Source: Ahaetulla prasina
Taxonomy: Eukaryota; Chordata; Lepidosauria; Squamata; Colubridae
Length of the DNA: 64,000 nt
Direction of reading: 5' to 3'
Assembly: GCF_028640845.1 (NCBI RefSeq)
Contig: NC_080542.1
Coordinates: 135,712,580 to 135,776,579 of the forward strand
Shown in pieces: positions 35,901 through 46,974 of the stretch. Each line of letters begins with the position of its first letter. The first letter of the stretch is position 1. Both the position numbers and the translations under genes were made by a program. The notes beneath the pieces are model-generated. The model was given only the letters and a program-made list of their open reading frames with translations. It had not been told where the DNA came from and did no database searches.

Positions 35901-36037
35901 ATCTAAGAGTTTCTCCTTTTCATATGGAAAAATATCCTTATCATTTGTTAATGAAAGAAAAGAGTGCTATTTGGGGATGGCGAGAGAGAGATAAAGAATG
36001 TGTAAGTAATTGTAGCTTCATTCATGAACTTTCTTAG
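32955..36037 (+). CDS. Long alternative exon of LARP4B, or independent gene: 1003-residue ORF starting MGCC
   Basis: An acceptor, TTGTCTCCCCAG|CAG, lies at 32954/32955 (tandem NAGNAG). The ORF is open from 32978 to a TAG at 36035-36037. An in-frame TGA at 32966-32968 excludes reading in from upstream. The first ATG (32978) has a poor context. The second (33026, AAAATGG) is strong and gives MGCCFTKEPNNS, with Gly2 and Cys3/Cys4 suited to N-myristoylation plus palmitoylation, so I take it as the start. The protein is Ser/Asn/Glu-rich, apparently disordered, with short hydrophobic islands near its end (PSYEILLFPN, DLMEDILKD, EKYPYHLLMKEKSAIWGW). At 36001/36002 a GTAAGT donor follows codon 992 in phase 0. 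Splicing there to 38858 would continue as ...DKEC-EPAKVSELNPNA into LARP4B (1679 residues). Unspliced, 11 more residues follow. I do not recognise the family. The coding call is strong because of its length in AT-rich DNA. Linkage to LARP4B is inference. Confidence 0.85.
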
Positions 36038-36041
36038 AAAA

Positions 36042-36434
36042 CAGATAGTCCTCAACTTACAACAGTTCATTTAGTGACCATTCAAAGCTACAATGGTAGT
36101 GGGCAAAAAAGTGACTTATGACCATTTTCCATACTTACGACCATTGTATCATCCCCACAGTCACTGGATCAAATTTTAGATGCTTGGTAACTGACTCATA
36201 TTTATGACAGTTGCAGTGTCCCGGGGTCATGTCTTTTGCAAAATTCTGACAAGCAAAGTCACTGGGGAAGCCAAATTCACTTAACAACCAGGTTACTAAC
36301 TTAACTAAACCTGCAGTGATTCACTTAACTGTAGCAAGAAAGTTTGTAAAACGGGGCAAAATTCACTTAACAAATGTGTCACTTAGCAACAGAAATTTTG
36401 GACTCTATTGTGGTCGTAAGTTGAGGACTACCTG
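36042..36434. mobile_element. pogo-like MITE just after the long ORF
   Basis: It starts CAGATAGTCCTCAACTTACA, four bases after the TAG of the long ORF, and ends TAAGTTGAGGACTACCTG before TA. Both termini and the internal words (TTTAGTGACCATTCAAAGCT, CACTTAACAACCAGG) are typical of the family. Confidence 0.9.
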
Positions 36435-36739
36435 TACATTATTTGACGCTTAACTCGAAGATTTTAATTTGACAAAGGTTTACTTAAAGATCCTGTGGCT
36501 TGGATTTAAAAGTGACTATTTGCTTATTTTGTATTACCGATACATTCCTGCAAAACTCCTGTAATGTTGCAGTTTCTCCATGACTTGCCCCATTCTGTGA
36601 GAACATAGGAGGCTGCAGTCGGCCCTATTGAAAGACCAAAGTTCTTCTCGTTTTTTGTAGAATCAGTTCACTATTGTAAAGTTTTCTAACCTTCTCCTGA
36701 GGTTTAAGCCATGAACACCACTTCAAGATCATTACCACC

Positions 36740-37147
36740 ACCACCAGGATGTATTTTATTTAAATCAATTCAATTTAAATCATGATTTAAATCACTAGTA
36801 AAAAGGCTTGATTTAAATCAGCTCGATTTAAATTATAATTTTTTAAGAGCAACTGTCATCTCTCTCCTGCAGCAGCTCCTCCTCTGACCTGCTGTTGACT
36901 CACCAACAGTCCCAATATTGCAGAATATACAGCCTCATGCCACATAACTAAGCTCCATTTCATGCTGAATAAACTAAATTAGTAATGTATTTTAAACAGA
37001 AAACTATCTTTCGATAGATTTTTAATCCAAAAGCATTTTATTAAAATAAAATTTGATAAAAAAATTAAAAATCTGATTTATAAATTTAAAAAATCTTATT
37101 TTTTTAATTTGTTAAAAAAAATCCTTGATTTTTATCTACCCCGGCCA
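36740..37147. repeat. AT-rich inverted-repeat MITE (ATTTAAATC-rich)
   Basis: Dense ATTTAAATCA/TGATTTAAAT words lie at 36765-36835. The right side, rich in AATTTAAAAAATC, ends in TTTTTATCTACCCCGG. Arms of the two sides are partly complementary (GGATGTATTTTATTTAAATC against the right end). The superfamily is uncertain. Confidence 0.5.
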
Positions 37148-38857
37148 CCACAATAGGGAATTGGATAGGAAATGAGTTTGTAACTGAGACACTTTGAGAA
37201 ATACAATTTAAGTTAGCGTAACTTGACAGAATAGCATTATGTATTATATAATTCTGCAAAATATACAGAAAATTATGGTGTATATAATGCCCAAATGTTG
37301 AAGTTAGGACAGTGTAGCACTTAGTCACCTTGTTGAAATACAAGAACAGTGAGAAAATTCTTAGTTCATTGGTTGCAAATCACATGGTTTTGTCTTCTTT
37401 TAAAAAAATACACATGAGTTTTTTGTTAGCAATTTTAATGTACTCTCAAGATTCGTTTTCCTGACTAAGATCCAGTTGCACGAATATCAATCAAGGGCAC
37501 ATGAATATTGCTTAAACTGGATTTGTAACTAAACATGTTTTAATATGACATTTGAATATTGCCATTGTTTAAAAATAATCAGGCATTGACTTCCTTATTA
37601 ACTTCGAAGGACTGAACTTTGTAGTTTTAATTGTTGGCAGAGCTAACCAATTATCTTCATAAAATGTTATGCTGCACGTGTCTTATGCATTCTTTTTGTC
37701 TTTATTTGGAAAGGAGAAGTAATACCTAATAATTTAAATGCAGTGTATTTTTCTTTTTAAAAATGTTCCCAGGCATATATTTTACAGCCAGTGCAATTAA
37801 AACAAATTCCTTAAGGGAATTATTTAATTAAAAGGCCCAATTATAATATGATAAACGTTTAAATAGCTTTTTTATTTTGAATCGCTATAACTAAAATAAT
37901 AGGTTAACATGGAGAACTATAAACCTAAAGGATTTCAACAGTTCTAGCATAAATTTTGCTTGAGGCTTTTAACCATGCATATTATAATTTGTTGACTAAA
38001 TTGTCATTGGCTGGACTTGGACTTACAAACTACATAACCACTTAGGATTATGTGATTCAAACATTTTCCTGAGTTGTTTAGCTATGTAATGGTTGGATTC
38101 ACATATTAAAACACATAAAAAACAGACAGTAGTGTATTTGTATGAATTCATATTCATAAATTCATATTTAAGTCTTCTGTTTTCACTGGTTAAGTGGCTC
38201 TAAAATTGCAATCATCTGTACCTCTATAAAACATTGGCTTTAACTTTAGAGGTTTACCATAAGAATACAGTATTGCTTTTGATTTTTCTATTGATTATGC
38301 TTTTTGTTTGGCTCCCTTGTTCCCCGCTGTCTTTATGATGAGTTGATGAAGATATTGGCCCTAATCTTACAATGTTTTCAAAGACTTAGATCTACTTTCT
38401 TGTCATAAATGAGAACGTTATTGCTTTTTCTTGTTCCCCCAGAGCTTGTTTGTGGGAACTGTGAGGATACAGAGAATGTTATGGGAATAAGTTGTACAAA
38501 GGGACTGTAAATAAAGGGGAAGTTGATGGAAATCCATCCTTTTATCTGATATTGGAACAACTTTTAAGTTAGTTACAAAAGATAAAATAGCTTTGATCAT
38601 AATAAAGAAATGTATACATAGGATGCTTATGATTTAGACTTAGAAGCAAAGTTAATTCAGCTAAACATCTTGATTCAGGATCTTTATAGGAAGTTTCTTT
38701 TCTAAAAAAGTGTATCTTTCATTTTGTGGTAGTACCTATATATGCAACTCTTAGCAGTAATTTATTTTTAATGAGATAAATACTGCTGTGTGTATATCTG
38801 TATATGTATATGCAGTCAATGAACATAGGTATTCTGAGTATGTGTTATGTATTACAG
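37148..38857 (+). other. End of intron 2
   Basis: AT-rich intron leading to the acceptor TGTATTACAG at 38857. I looked here for the roughly 20-residue exon I recall from human LARP4B and found none. Confidence 0.55.
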
Positions 38858-39002
38858 GAACCAGCCAAGGTTTCAGAATTAAATCCTAATGCAAAAGTGT
38901 GGGGGAATCACATGGTACATGTGGAAGCAAGTGGTACTGAAGGGGGTGTGAGCAAACCCTGGGAAGAAGTAACAGATCACCCACCTGATTCCTGTAAAGA
39001 AG
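38858..39002 (+). CDS. LARP4B: LARP4B exon with PAM2w motif (residues 28-76)
   Basis: This encodes EPAKVSELNPNAKVWGNHMV and onward to DHPPDSCKE. LNPNAKVW (residues 35-42) is the PAM2w motif of LARP4/4B, a variant of PAM2 with tryptophan in place of phenylalanine, used to bind the MLLE domain of poly(A)-binding protein. The acceptor is TATTACAG and the donor GAAG|GTACAA, phase 1. It starts in phase 0, so it can follow either the MTSDQD exon or the long MGCC exon. Confidence 0.95.
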
Positions 39003-39564
39003 GTACAAGAAATCCGTTTTGAAATACCACATTATTACTAACAACTAAAGCTAACTATTTGAATTTACACAATACTTTCCTTATACAAACAATTTTTCTT
39101 TCTTCAATTAACAAGATTCCTCATACTCCTCCCAGCCCACATTTTCTTCTCTGTTTTTATTATAACCTTAACAAAACTAGCATTTACTGAGCAATATACT
39201 ACTCTTAGCTAATCTCTTCCTTTCTCCCCCCCCCCCCCAACTTCATATCCTAATCCAGAGGGTATACCCTGTTCTAGTTGTTCAGTTTAAAAAATAATTA
39301 CTTAAAAATTAATTAGTCCATTCTTAAAACACACCAGAGCCACCAAATAACGGCTTAGCTTGAGGAAAGAAGAAAAGTTGTTTGCCAGCAGCAGTCACGT
39401 ATACACAAGTAAAAAAATCATTGCATATTTCTTGCAGGTTTCATTGAAAGAAACTTAACAGCAAATAACAGCAAACCCAGGAGTTAGTCAGACTATGAAA
39501 CCTTTGATGTCTAAGTCACAACAAATGAAGTATATTTTTGTGACTCTTATAGTTTTCTCCACAG
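39003..39564 (+). other. Intron
   Basis: 562-bp intron containing a 10-base C run near 39228-39238. Nothing else was seen. Confidence 0.7.
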
Positions 39565-39726
39565 CATTAGAGGCCAATGGTGATGGTGACAAAAAACACC
39601 AGAACGAATCGTTAAAAGAACATCAAGAACCATCACTATCTGTTCCATTATCAAATCAAACAGATATGAACTCTTTGGCTCTAGATCATGCAGAGTACAA
39701 AACTGTACATGAAAACACTGAGTCAG
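39565..39726 (+). CDS. LARP4B: LARP4B exon (residues 76-130)
   Basis: This encodes ALEANGDGDKKHQNESLKEH and on to KTVHENTES. ANGDGD and DMNSLAL are conserved LARP4B words. It is an acidic linker between the PAM2w motif and the La motif. The acceptor is TTTTCTCCACAG and the donor TCAG|GTATGG. Phases are 1 in and 1 out. Confidence 0.93.
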
Positions 39727-40589
39727 GTATGGAAAAGGTCCTTGCTCATTCTTAAAGCTGTAAGAGTTTCTATAAGAGTTTATAGAATGATCTTCAGGAA
39801 ATTTGCACATTCTAGCTACTGAAGAAACACACCTGAGCAGGACTGAATTGTAGGCATTGTTACAGATGTGCCTATATGAACAATACCTGTGACTATTAAA
39901 TCCATAACACCCTATTTAGTAGGAAGTGCAGAGTAATAACTTTATCAGCACACCCATGTATTACGACTCATCAAATTGGAATTGTTGCTTGCCTTGTTAG
40001 GTTTGTCCTGCTTACACACATACTATAAGAACAAATTGCTTCCTGTCATCTTCCATTTTAATATCAAGCTGAATGTACAACTGTATTTTTTTTAAAATGT
40101 TACATTCCACACCCCCTTTCAGCTTAGCACAGAACCACCCAGAGTCGAGTCAGGTAGAAAGGTTTTGCCTTACAGACAATGTTGGGAGTTTGGATTTCTG
40201 ATAGTAAATATGAATGTAGAGTATGAGTCTGCATATTGTGTTATGCTACTAATTTCAGTTCTACAGTGAATTCATACCTCCAAAAAGGTTTGTGTACTTC
40301 AAAAATCCAGTTCCAAGAAAAGTTGAATTGGGTGGTCTTATCATGGCCAAGAAAGTTCCAGAGTTTCTTCTAAGCAGTTTCCTTCATGGTTTCTCATCCA
40401 CAGAGATCTTGCCAAACTAAAGGAAACTCCTTGCATCCTTATAAGATATACTTTGAGGATTTCTAGGGAGGAGCTGTCTTGACCTTCTCCCTCCCTCCCA
40501 ACCAAATTATCTAAAATTTGCTGTCTCTTATTCCTCTGGAAGGCATTCTCTCTCTCCTGGGAAACCAGATTACATTCACCACATCCCAG

Positions 40590-40668
40590 AGTCATCCCAT
40601 ATATAGCCATCCCAGAGTCACTTTGGACAGGAGAAGTGGGTGGCATATAAATTTAATAAATAAATACT
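40590..40668 (+). repeat. Diverged LINE 3' end with (AAAT)n tail
   Basis: GCCATCCCAGAGTCACTTTG is followed by a matching GGGTGGC arm, then ATATAAATTTAATAAATAAA. The arms GCCATCC and GGGTGGC pair with one G-U. The arrangement is the same as in the CR1-like stem-loops at 10.1, 23.0 and 28.0 kb, though the sequence has drifted. Confidence 0.65.
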
Positions 40669-41689
40669 ATGCAGATGTTCTTTAAATTAAATGTTTTGCA
40701 TATGATGGTCATAGGAAAAAAAATATTATGTAAGACATCGGTATATTTTCACTCCTCCACCAACATTTGCATATTTTCTGGCCTCTCTCCACACAGTGGA
40801 GATGAGGAAGAAAATAAACATAATCTTATTGTAACTGTTGAGCAAAGGTAGTTCATGCTGTCATCTTAACTCTTTTATACAGTATTTGGAAAATAGTTTT
40901 TGTATGATGAAACCACTGCCAGAAGGAGACGAGGTCCTGATTTGGGGTGGGGGTTAAAAGACAGACTAGCTTAGGATCCATTTGGGGAAGGAAACATTTG
41001 AGATCGAACCCTTAAGTCCATACCTGATGTTTCCCTAGGGAAGGCAGACAATCTGGTGTGATGCTTGTAAACTGGTGATCAACAATAAAGAAACCTATTT
41101 GACCCATTCCCAGAGCTATTCTGCTTGCTTGCACCTGACATTCCTGGATGCTTATATAACAATTTATTTTAAACTTATTTTGGAAGAATGGTGTTCATAC
41201 CAATATTTGTAATTTTTATTTGATGAGGTTATTTTTGAACCTTCTGATTTGTTCACAAACCATTGGAATGTGGTTAATTGGAAGTGCGCCTAGCTTTGAC
41301 ATTCCCTTGGTGCAGTTCTTCTTCATCACCGAATTGGCAGAATGACTGCTTTAGCTTGGTTTTAACCATATTCTTGTGACTATATGTGTATTTATTTTCT
41401 GCATGGAGGAGCTGGGAAAAGTGAATAAATAAACTTGCCCAATGACTTTGCATAAACTGGAGGTCTGTATAAAAGGAATGTAAACAAAAGATCTGAACAG
41501 TAAATAATAGCAACAAAATGCTTGTAGTTTGAGTTCTCATACCACAAGCATTTGCTCCACTGAAGGTTTTGGCATTTTATAAGCTGCTGCTATTCAAAGT
41601 AAGTATTAAGCCTGTCATGTTTGTAAGTCATGTCGGTTGTAAAACAAACACCTACATGACCAACTTGATTATAGAACCTTTATTTTTGC

Positions 41690-41792
41690 AGCCATCAAAA
41701 CTTTGGAACCAGATCATAAATACATCTGGAGAGGTCCATCATAACTTCAAATGGTCACTCAGTGACCAGTCATAAACCAAGGACTATATGTA
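41690..41792. repeat. pogo-like MITE right-end fragment
   Basis: CATCATAACTTCAAATGGTC and CAGTCATAAACCAAGGACTA followed by TATGTA are the right-hand portion of the family. The left part is missing. Confidence 0.55.
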
Positions 41793-42464
41793 GCGTCAAA
41801 TAATAAGCACAATACTAGCTATGTTGCCTTAAAATTGTGATGGTTTCCTTAACCACTAGAAATAGTTAACGCAAACAAATATTTTTTTTCAATCATGTCC
41901 AATTTGTGCAAATTTCAGGTGCTGTTGCTACTAAAAGATCCAAAACAGTGATAGCTAATTATTGGAGGCCCTTAATTGTTTTCAGATACATAATACCAGT
42001 CTTAATCCAAAAAGTTACTTATTTTTTATGTATAAATGATTTCCTACAACCTGCTAATTTGGAAAGAAATTGTGAACAGATTGTGTATTAAATACACAAT
42101 ATACTCTTAAATATATTTTTGTTCATTGACTGTTCAGTTTAGGTAATTCCTCTTTTATCAAATATTTTTAAATTGTGGGATGTCCATGATTACCCTTCTT
42201 AAATGTAGCTTATCACCATTGACATATTTGTTTCATCTGCTTAGAATCAAATATCTTCGCTTATCTTCAAAACCTGAACCAGTTTAGATCTGGTTAATGT
42301 TTAGATAGGAATTTCCTGGCCAGTCTGAGTAGGAAGTTTAAAAAGAAGAAATATATGGAAAACAATTTCTATACTGATTTTTTAAAAAAAACCTGTAATG
42401 TCAATACTGTATGCCATAGTGGTAGACTATCTAGAGCAGTAAGATGGGTAAAGTTAAGATGAGT

Positions 42465-42595
42465 AAACTTCATGTCCCAGAATTCCAGCCATTATTGATT
42501 CTAGTATACTAGAATTATACTAGTATTGACTAGAGAATTCTAGGAGTTGAAGTCCACCCAAGATAAAATTGCCAAGATTGAAAAATCCTGATCAA
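42465..42595. repeat. Decayed hAT MITE remnant
   Basis: The inverted words TCCCAGAATTCCAGCCA and GAATTCTAGGAGTTGAAGTC, with TTGCCAAGATTG, belong to the CAGGGGTCTCCAACC family. Termini are too decayed to place. Confidence 0.55.
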
Positions 42596-42664
42596 GGTAC
42601 ATTGCTACTTTTATGAAGAATTGTATACCATTTTTTTTTCTTTATTTCTTGTTTTCCATTCTAG

Positions 42665-42746
42665 GGAGTAAAGAAGATCTTCGGCCAGAAGATCAAGAAG
42701 AGCTACGAGAAGCTCTTAAAAAAACACTGGAGTTCTGCTTATCAAG
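42665..42746 (+). CDS. LARP4B: LARP4B exon, start of La motif (residues 130-157)
   Basis: This encodes GSKEDLRPEDQEELREALKK and TLEFCLS. It is the N-terminal helix of the La motif; KKTLEFCLSRENL spans this exon and the next and is a strongly conserved LARP4/4B sequence. The acceptor is CCATTCTAG and the donor CAAG|GTAAAT. Phase 1 in, 2 out. Confidence 0.95.
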
Positions 42747-43707
42747 GTAAATATATAATGGATATAATATAGTCAAGCTTCTTGCTCTTGTAATAAGATT
42801 AAATGTTAATTAGGGTGGAATAGGCAATATAATTAAATATGAATGCCATAACCAATATGTTAGCCTTTGGACCGCATAGAAATTCATGATCAGGTAGGGA
42901 TATATTTATATGTTAATTTTATAGCTTGAAATTCAGAAAGGATTGGGAAGGAATGAAAATCCAATCACAAATATTTTATTTTCCTTAATTGTTTCATTTT
43001 CTTATCTTGATTTCTACAACTGAAACACAAAAGATAAAACCCAATTTTACAAGCTGCCAGCCATTTGCTAGGTATTCCAGGGCTCCCTATTACAGGAAGG
43101 TTTGTTATTTCAATGCTTTAGAAGAACTAATTGTTGAGAATAGATGCAAGTCAATTGTATGCTGTCGTCTGCACTAAAAAGGAATGTTTCGATACTGATA
43201 CCTTATTTTACTTATCATTCAATGTAAAGCACCAGACACTTTGAAATCTTGTATAGAATGACTTACATAGCAGTAATTTTTCAAAACTCCCCACATAATC
43301 TGATTAATGTTTAGTCTTTAATATAAAGCTGTAGCTTTAAATAAAATTTAATGAAGCCATGTGCCGCCTTCATGACTTACTAGAAGTTTGGTATATATCA
43401 CAATTGTTTTTTCTGTCTGCCTGGATATTGCTTTTTAAAAGCATTTGAAAATGGGCTACATTTGGCTTTCTGTGTCAAATGGTTCAAGAAAAGCAGGACT
43501 TGACAATCTTTAGAGGCAAAAACTTCAAGTGTGGCTATAATTATGTAATTTTGCAAGAAATGAGGCATTTAAAGTTAAAGAAACACAACAGTATCTTAAT
43601 ATTGAGAAATAATCTTAAAGGCAAGGGCAACTATTGGAATGTTCCACTAGGAATTGCATGGAGAGTTAATTTTATACTAATCCCCCCCCCCTTTTTTTCT
43701 TCTACAG
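42747..43707 (+). other. Intron
   Basis: AT-rich, ending in a long C/T tract (43681-43703) before the acceptor. No other feature was seen. Confidence 0.65.
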
Positions 43708-43844
43708 AGAGAATCTTGCTAGTGACATGTACCTTATATCGCAAATGGACAGTGATCAGTATGTGCCAATAATGACCGTAGCTAATCTTGATCACGTCAA
43801 AAAGTTGACTACAGATATGGATTTGATTGTTGAAGTGCTGCGAT
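43708..43844 (+). CDS. LARP4B: LARP4B exon, core of La motif (residues 157-203)
   Basis: This encodes [20 protein letters not shown], then [20 protein letters not shown] and IVEVLR. It carries the winged-helix core of the La motif. LARP4 proteins differ from genuine La in this pocket, which relates to poly(A) recognition together with the N-terminal region. The acceptor is TTCTACAG and the donor GCGAT|GTAAGT. Phase 2 in, 1 out. Confidence 0.95.
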
Positions 43845-44050
43845 GTAAGTCATGGCAAATCATGTATTATTTTTGCACCATACTTTAAAACAAAAGGGCT
43901 TAATTGAGATGGGCAAGGTCGAAAGTCATTTTTATTCTCTTAAGAAGCAATGTATCTTGAAATTGGAACACCAGGGGCGTGTTTAATAGGAAAGCTTTAT
44001 ACAATACTAAGTTGTTTTTATCTTAAACAGAGTCAAGTCCCTTTTTATAC

Positions 44051-44465
44051 CAGCAGTCCTTGATGTAGAGCCATAATCAGGACTGGAAGATTTTTTGTTA
44101 AACAGTACAGGCATTAAAGGAAGTATCATGTGGCCACACCCGAGTTTATGACCTTTATGTCCCAGTCATTAAGCAAATCCGTATAGCCATTAAGTGAAAC
44201 ATAACAATTGCAATTTGAGACCTCCCTTTCCCTCTTCCCATTAACTTTGCTTTTCGGAAGTTGGCTGGGAAGTTCACAATTAGAAATCATGTGACCCCAG
44301 GATTCTGCAGTCATCACAAAGCCAAGCTGATTGCCAGTACCCAGATCTTGGTCATGTGATCGCTCACGTGTCATAAGTGTGAGGAATAATCATAAGTCAT
44401 TTATTTCAGTGCCATCATAATTCAAACAGTCACTGAATGAATGATCATAAGTCAAGAACTACCTG
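44051..44465. mobile_element. pogo-like MITE
   Basis: The left end is TACCAGCAGTCCTTGATGTA and the right end CATAAGTCAAGAACTACCTG before TA. Internal words GACCTTTATGTCCCAGTCAT and ATCATGTGACCCCAGGATTC fit the family in the reverse orientation. Confidence 0.75.
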
Positions 44466-45000
44466 TATTTATTCACTAGCCTGAGTCAGGGTTCAGGAAT
44501 GCACTGGCTTCTTCTAGTGAACTATGTGCCTGCTGGCTTCTTCTAGTGAACTATGAGTTTGCAAACAGCTGTCCTGAATAATGGTGGTTTTCCTGAATAC
44601 AGTGTGCATTGAGTGCCTTACCTGAAGCTTATTTGCACTCTCAAGAATATCTGCAGTAGTTAGAAAGCCTTTAAGGAGTTGGAAACAGGATAAAATGACT
44701 TCTTTTCTAAAATGACTCTCCCAGCACCTCTTAACATCAAACACATATTTTTCTGAGAGTGCATGGTTGAAATCCAGGAAGCTTCTTTTGGGAGGTCTCC
44801 TTAGCTTCATCTCAAACCCCTTTTCCACATCGGATTAGAACAGCTGTGTATTGCTGTTTAAAGTTTAGATGCGGTAGATAGAGTAGTGAAGATAATTTCT
44901 ACCTTAGGCATTGAATGTGTTTGATAGTAAAGTGTCAGGTGAGCCTATAGCATGAAAAGTCAAATATATCTTATCTTCCTTCCCCAGAAGGCCTCTAGAT

Positions 45001-45136
45001 CAGGGGTGTCAAACTTGCACCATCATGGCAGCGTCACGTGACGTATCAGAACTTTTTCCCCCCTTCACTAAACCGGGTGGGGTTGGGGCCAGCACATGAC
45101 TCATCCAGTCCGCAGACCATGAGTTTGACACCTCTG
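45001..45136. mobile_element. hAT MITE, CAGGGGTGTCAAACT family
   Basis: The termini are CAGGGGTGTCAAACTTG and ATGAGTTTGACACCTCTG, with perfect 8-bp duplications CTCTAGAT (44993-45000 and 45137-45144). The element is 136 bp. Confidence 0.94.
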
Positions 45137-45918
45137 CTCTAGATGGTACACACCCTTAGCCTACCTTGATGTAGTTGTTAGGTAATGGCAGAACTAACTA
45201 CAGTCTTCCAGAGATATGTCTTTATCCCACATTCTCTCACTTAACCCAAGTGAGTCACAGAGCCTCCCAACCTATAGTCAACAGATAAAACTTTTAGTAG
45301 TAAAAGAAATAAAAATATGTTGCTCAATTCACAACAGCATCTTAAAGAAATCTCCTATAAAATTTTCAAAGGAGAATTTCAGTCTGAGGCAGATTTCAGG
45401 AGATGAATAGCATAAGAGACACAATTGCACAGAGATCTCAAAATTTATTAAACGTAGAATAGTTGAGCTTCCATTGTATGAAATATATATCAGAACCAAT
45501 AAAGTTCTGCTTTGTCCTTAGGAAATAAAGAATAACCTTAGCTCACTGCTAAATAGACATTTATCCTTATTGCCCAAGTAACACTCCAGTTGAATTGTAT
45601 GGGGGTTTTCCTGGTTCATTTTTAGCTGTGTTTGCTTTTTGCTTTTCTGGAAATTCCAAATTTAAATTGGAGCTAAAGAAGGTTTCTCCTTCCATCCATT
45701 CTGATATACTTTCTTTTATTAGTGATCAGTAATCAGTACTTTATAGGAGAACCAAGAACTATTATACTTCTCGGTCATGTTTCAATTAGATTGAATATAG
45801 ATTTAGGCAGTGTCCGGGAATGGTTATAACAGGGGGGAATTATATTTTTTAATTTATTCCCCTGTTAAATGTTTATTTTTAATCACAATTGAGCTAATGC
45901 AATTATAGGTTAATAATG

Positions 45919-46095
45919 AGTGGTTCTAACTTGCGGTCTGTGAACGCCTGGGGGGTGTTGATGTCATCAGATGGGGGTCTAAGAAGACTTGAAGAAATGT
46001 TATGATTTAAATCTTGAGTTAAGTCTTGCAGGTACGTGGCCACAAAATGTATTTAAAGGGGATCCGTGATGACGAAAAAGTTGAGAAACACTGTA
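45919..46095. repeat. hAT-like MITE, TGGTTCTCAACTT type
   Basis: The left side AGTGGTTCTAACTTGCGGTC and the right side AAAAAGTTGAGAAACACTG are imperfect inverted ends of a common vertebrate hAT design. No target duplication could be confirmed. Confidence 0.6.
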
Positions 46096-46177
46096 ATAGA
46101 ATATTAAAAGTAATAAATGCAAGATATAATTCTACCTGTTGATACCAAAGCAACAATATTGAGGGTTTTTTTTCCAG

Positions 46178-46281
46178 CATTGCCTTTAGTCCAAGTAGAT
46201 GAAAAAGGTGAAAAAGTCAGGCCAAACCAAAATCGCTGCATTGTAATTTTGCGTGAAGTACCTGAATCCACTCCAATTGAA
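46178..46281 (+). CDS. LARP4B: LARP4B exon (residues 203-237)
   Basis: This encodes [20 protein letters not shown] then [15 protein letters not shown]. It joins the La motif to the [11 protein letters not shown] is the first RRM strand (RNP2-like position). The acceptor is TTTTTTTCCAG and the donor GAA|GTAAGT. Phase 1 in, 0 out. Confidence 0.95.
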
Positions 46282-46435
46282 GTAAGTATATTATTTCATC
46301 AACAGAGTTTTTAAAGGTTTATTTTTTAAATTGATGAAGATAGTAAAACACTAATAAGGAGGATACCTTGAGTATTAGCTTTACTAGTTCATGACCTGTC
46401 TTGAAATTAAGCAAATGTCAAGCCTCCAAGTAACG

Positions 46436-46865
46436 TGTCTCCAAAAATAAAGTCCAAGGCATCCGTCTTCCTTTTCAGATCCATTTATTAGAAACACATT
46501 GAATTGGCACGGACTTGGTATAATTCCGACTCTGAACCGGATCTTGAAGTACACTCGATAAAAGCATAAATTAGAAACTTCCCCCTTGATTCACAACCTC
46601 CAATCAATTATCAGTCCAACAACCCAGTGATTCCAAACTCCACCTTCAGCCAGCTGCAGGTGTCTTCTCTCTTCCCATGGGAAAGGAATGGAATAAAGAG
46701 GAAAACATTCCCTCTTTATCTTTGCATCCCCCTTTCAACAGTTAGAAAGTGGTGAGCCTGAAATATTTATAAAATTCAGTTACCACAAATCTAAAAGCTA
46801 ATAGAAAAAGAGTACAAAGGCTACAAGAAAATATGGCTACACATATGTCGTCCTCAGGGTCGACA
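46436..46865 (-). mobile_element. Ty3/Gypsy 3' LTR
   Basis: A 430-bp segment is bounded by TGTC...GACA inverted termini. Read on the - strand it begins TGTCGACCCTGAGGACGACA, contains a polyadenylation-type AATAAA, and ends TTTTTGGAGACA. A purine tract, AAGGAGGGCAGCC, immediately precedes it on the - strand, as expected for the polypurine tract. It follows the chromodomain-bearing end of pol at 46975-47130. The 5' part of the element is missing, so target duplications cannot be tested. Confidence 0.85.
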
Positions 46866-46974
46866 GGCTGCCCTCCTTCAAGTGAAAAGAGTCTGGGAAA
46901 GAGAAAACCATAAAAGATTAACTCTAACCTCCCTGCCATCCCCAGGAACCCCTTATGGGTTATGAGGATCCTTC

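Larger units (their letters stand above)
39727..42664 (+). other. Intron with a LINE 3' end and MITE remnants
   Basis: It holds the LINE tail at 40590-40668, a pogo-like fragment at 41690-41792 and a hAT-like remnant at 42465-42595. The rest is unremarkable. Confidence 0.6.
43845..46177 (+). other. Intron with pogo-like and hAT insertions
   Basis: It contains elements at 44051-44465, 45001-45136 and 45919-46095. The remainder shows nothing supportable. Confidence 0.65.

Noticed and set aside
32978..36037. Long ORF as a processed retrogene
   Set aside because: No poly(A) tract or flanking target duplication was seen, and it has consensus-like acceptor and donor sites at its edges.
39495..39755. 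86-codon ORF with a hydrophobic start (MKPLMSKSQQMKYIFVTLIV)
   Set aside because: Its first 23 codons are intron; only the part from 39565 is LARP4B exon.
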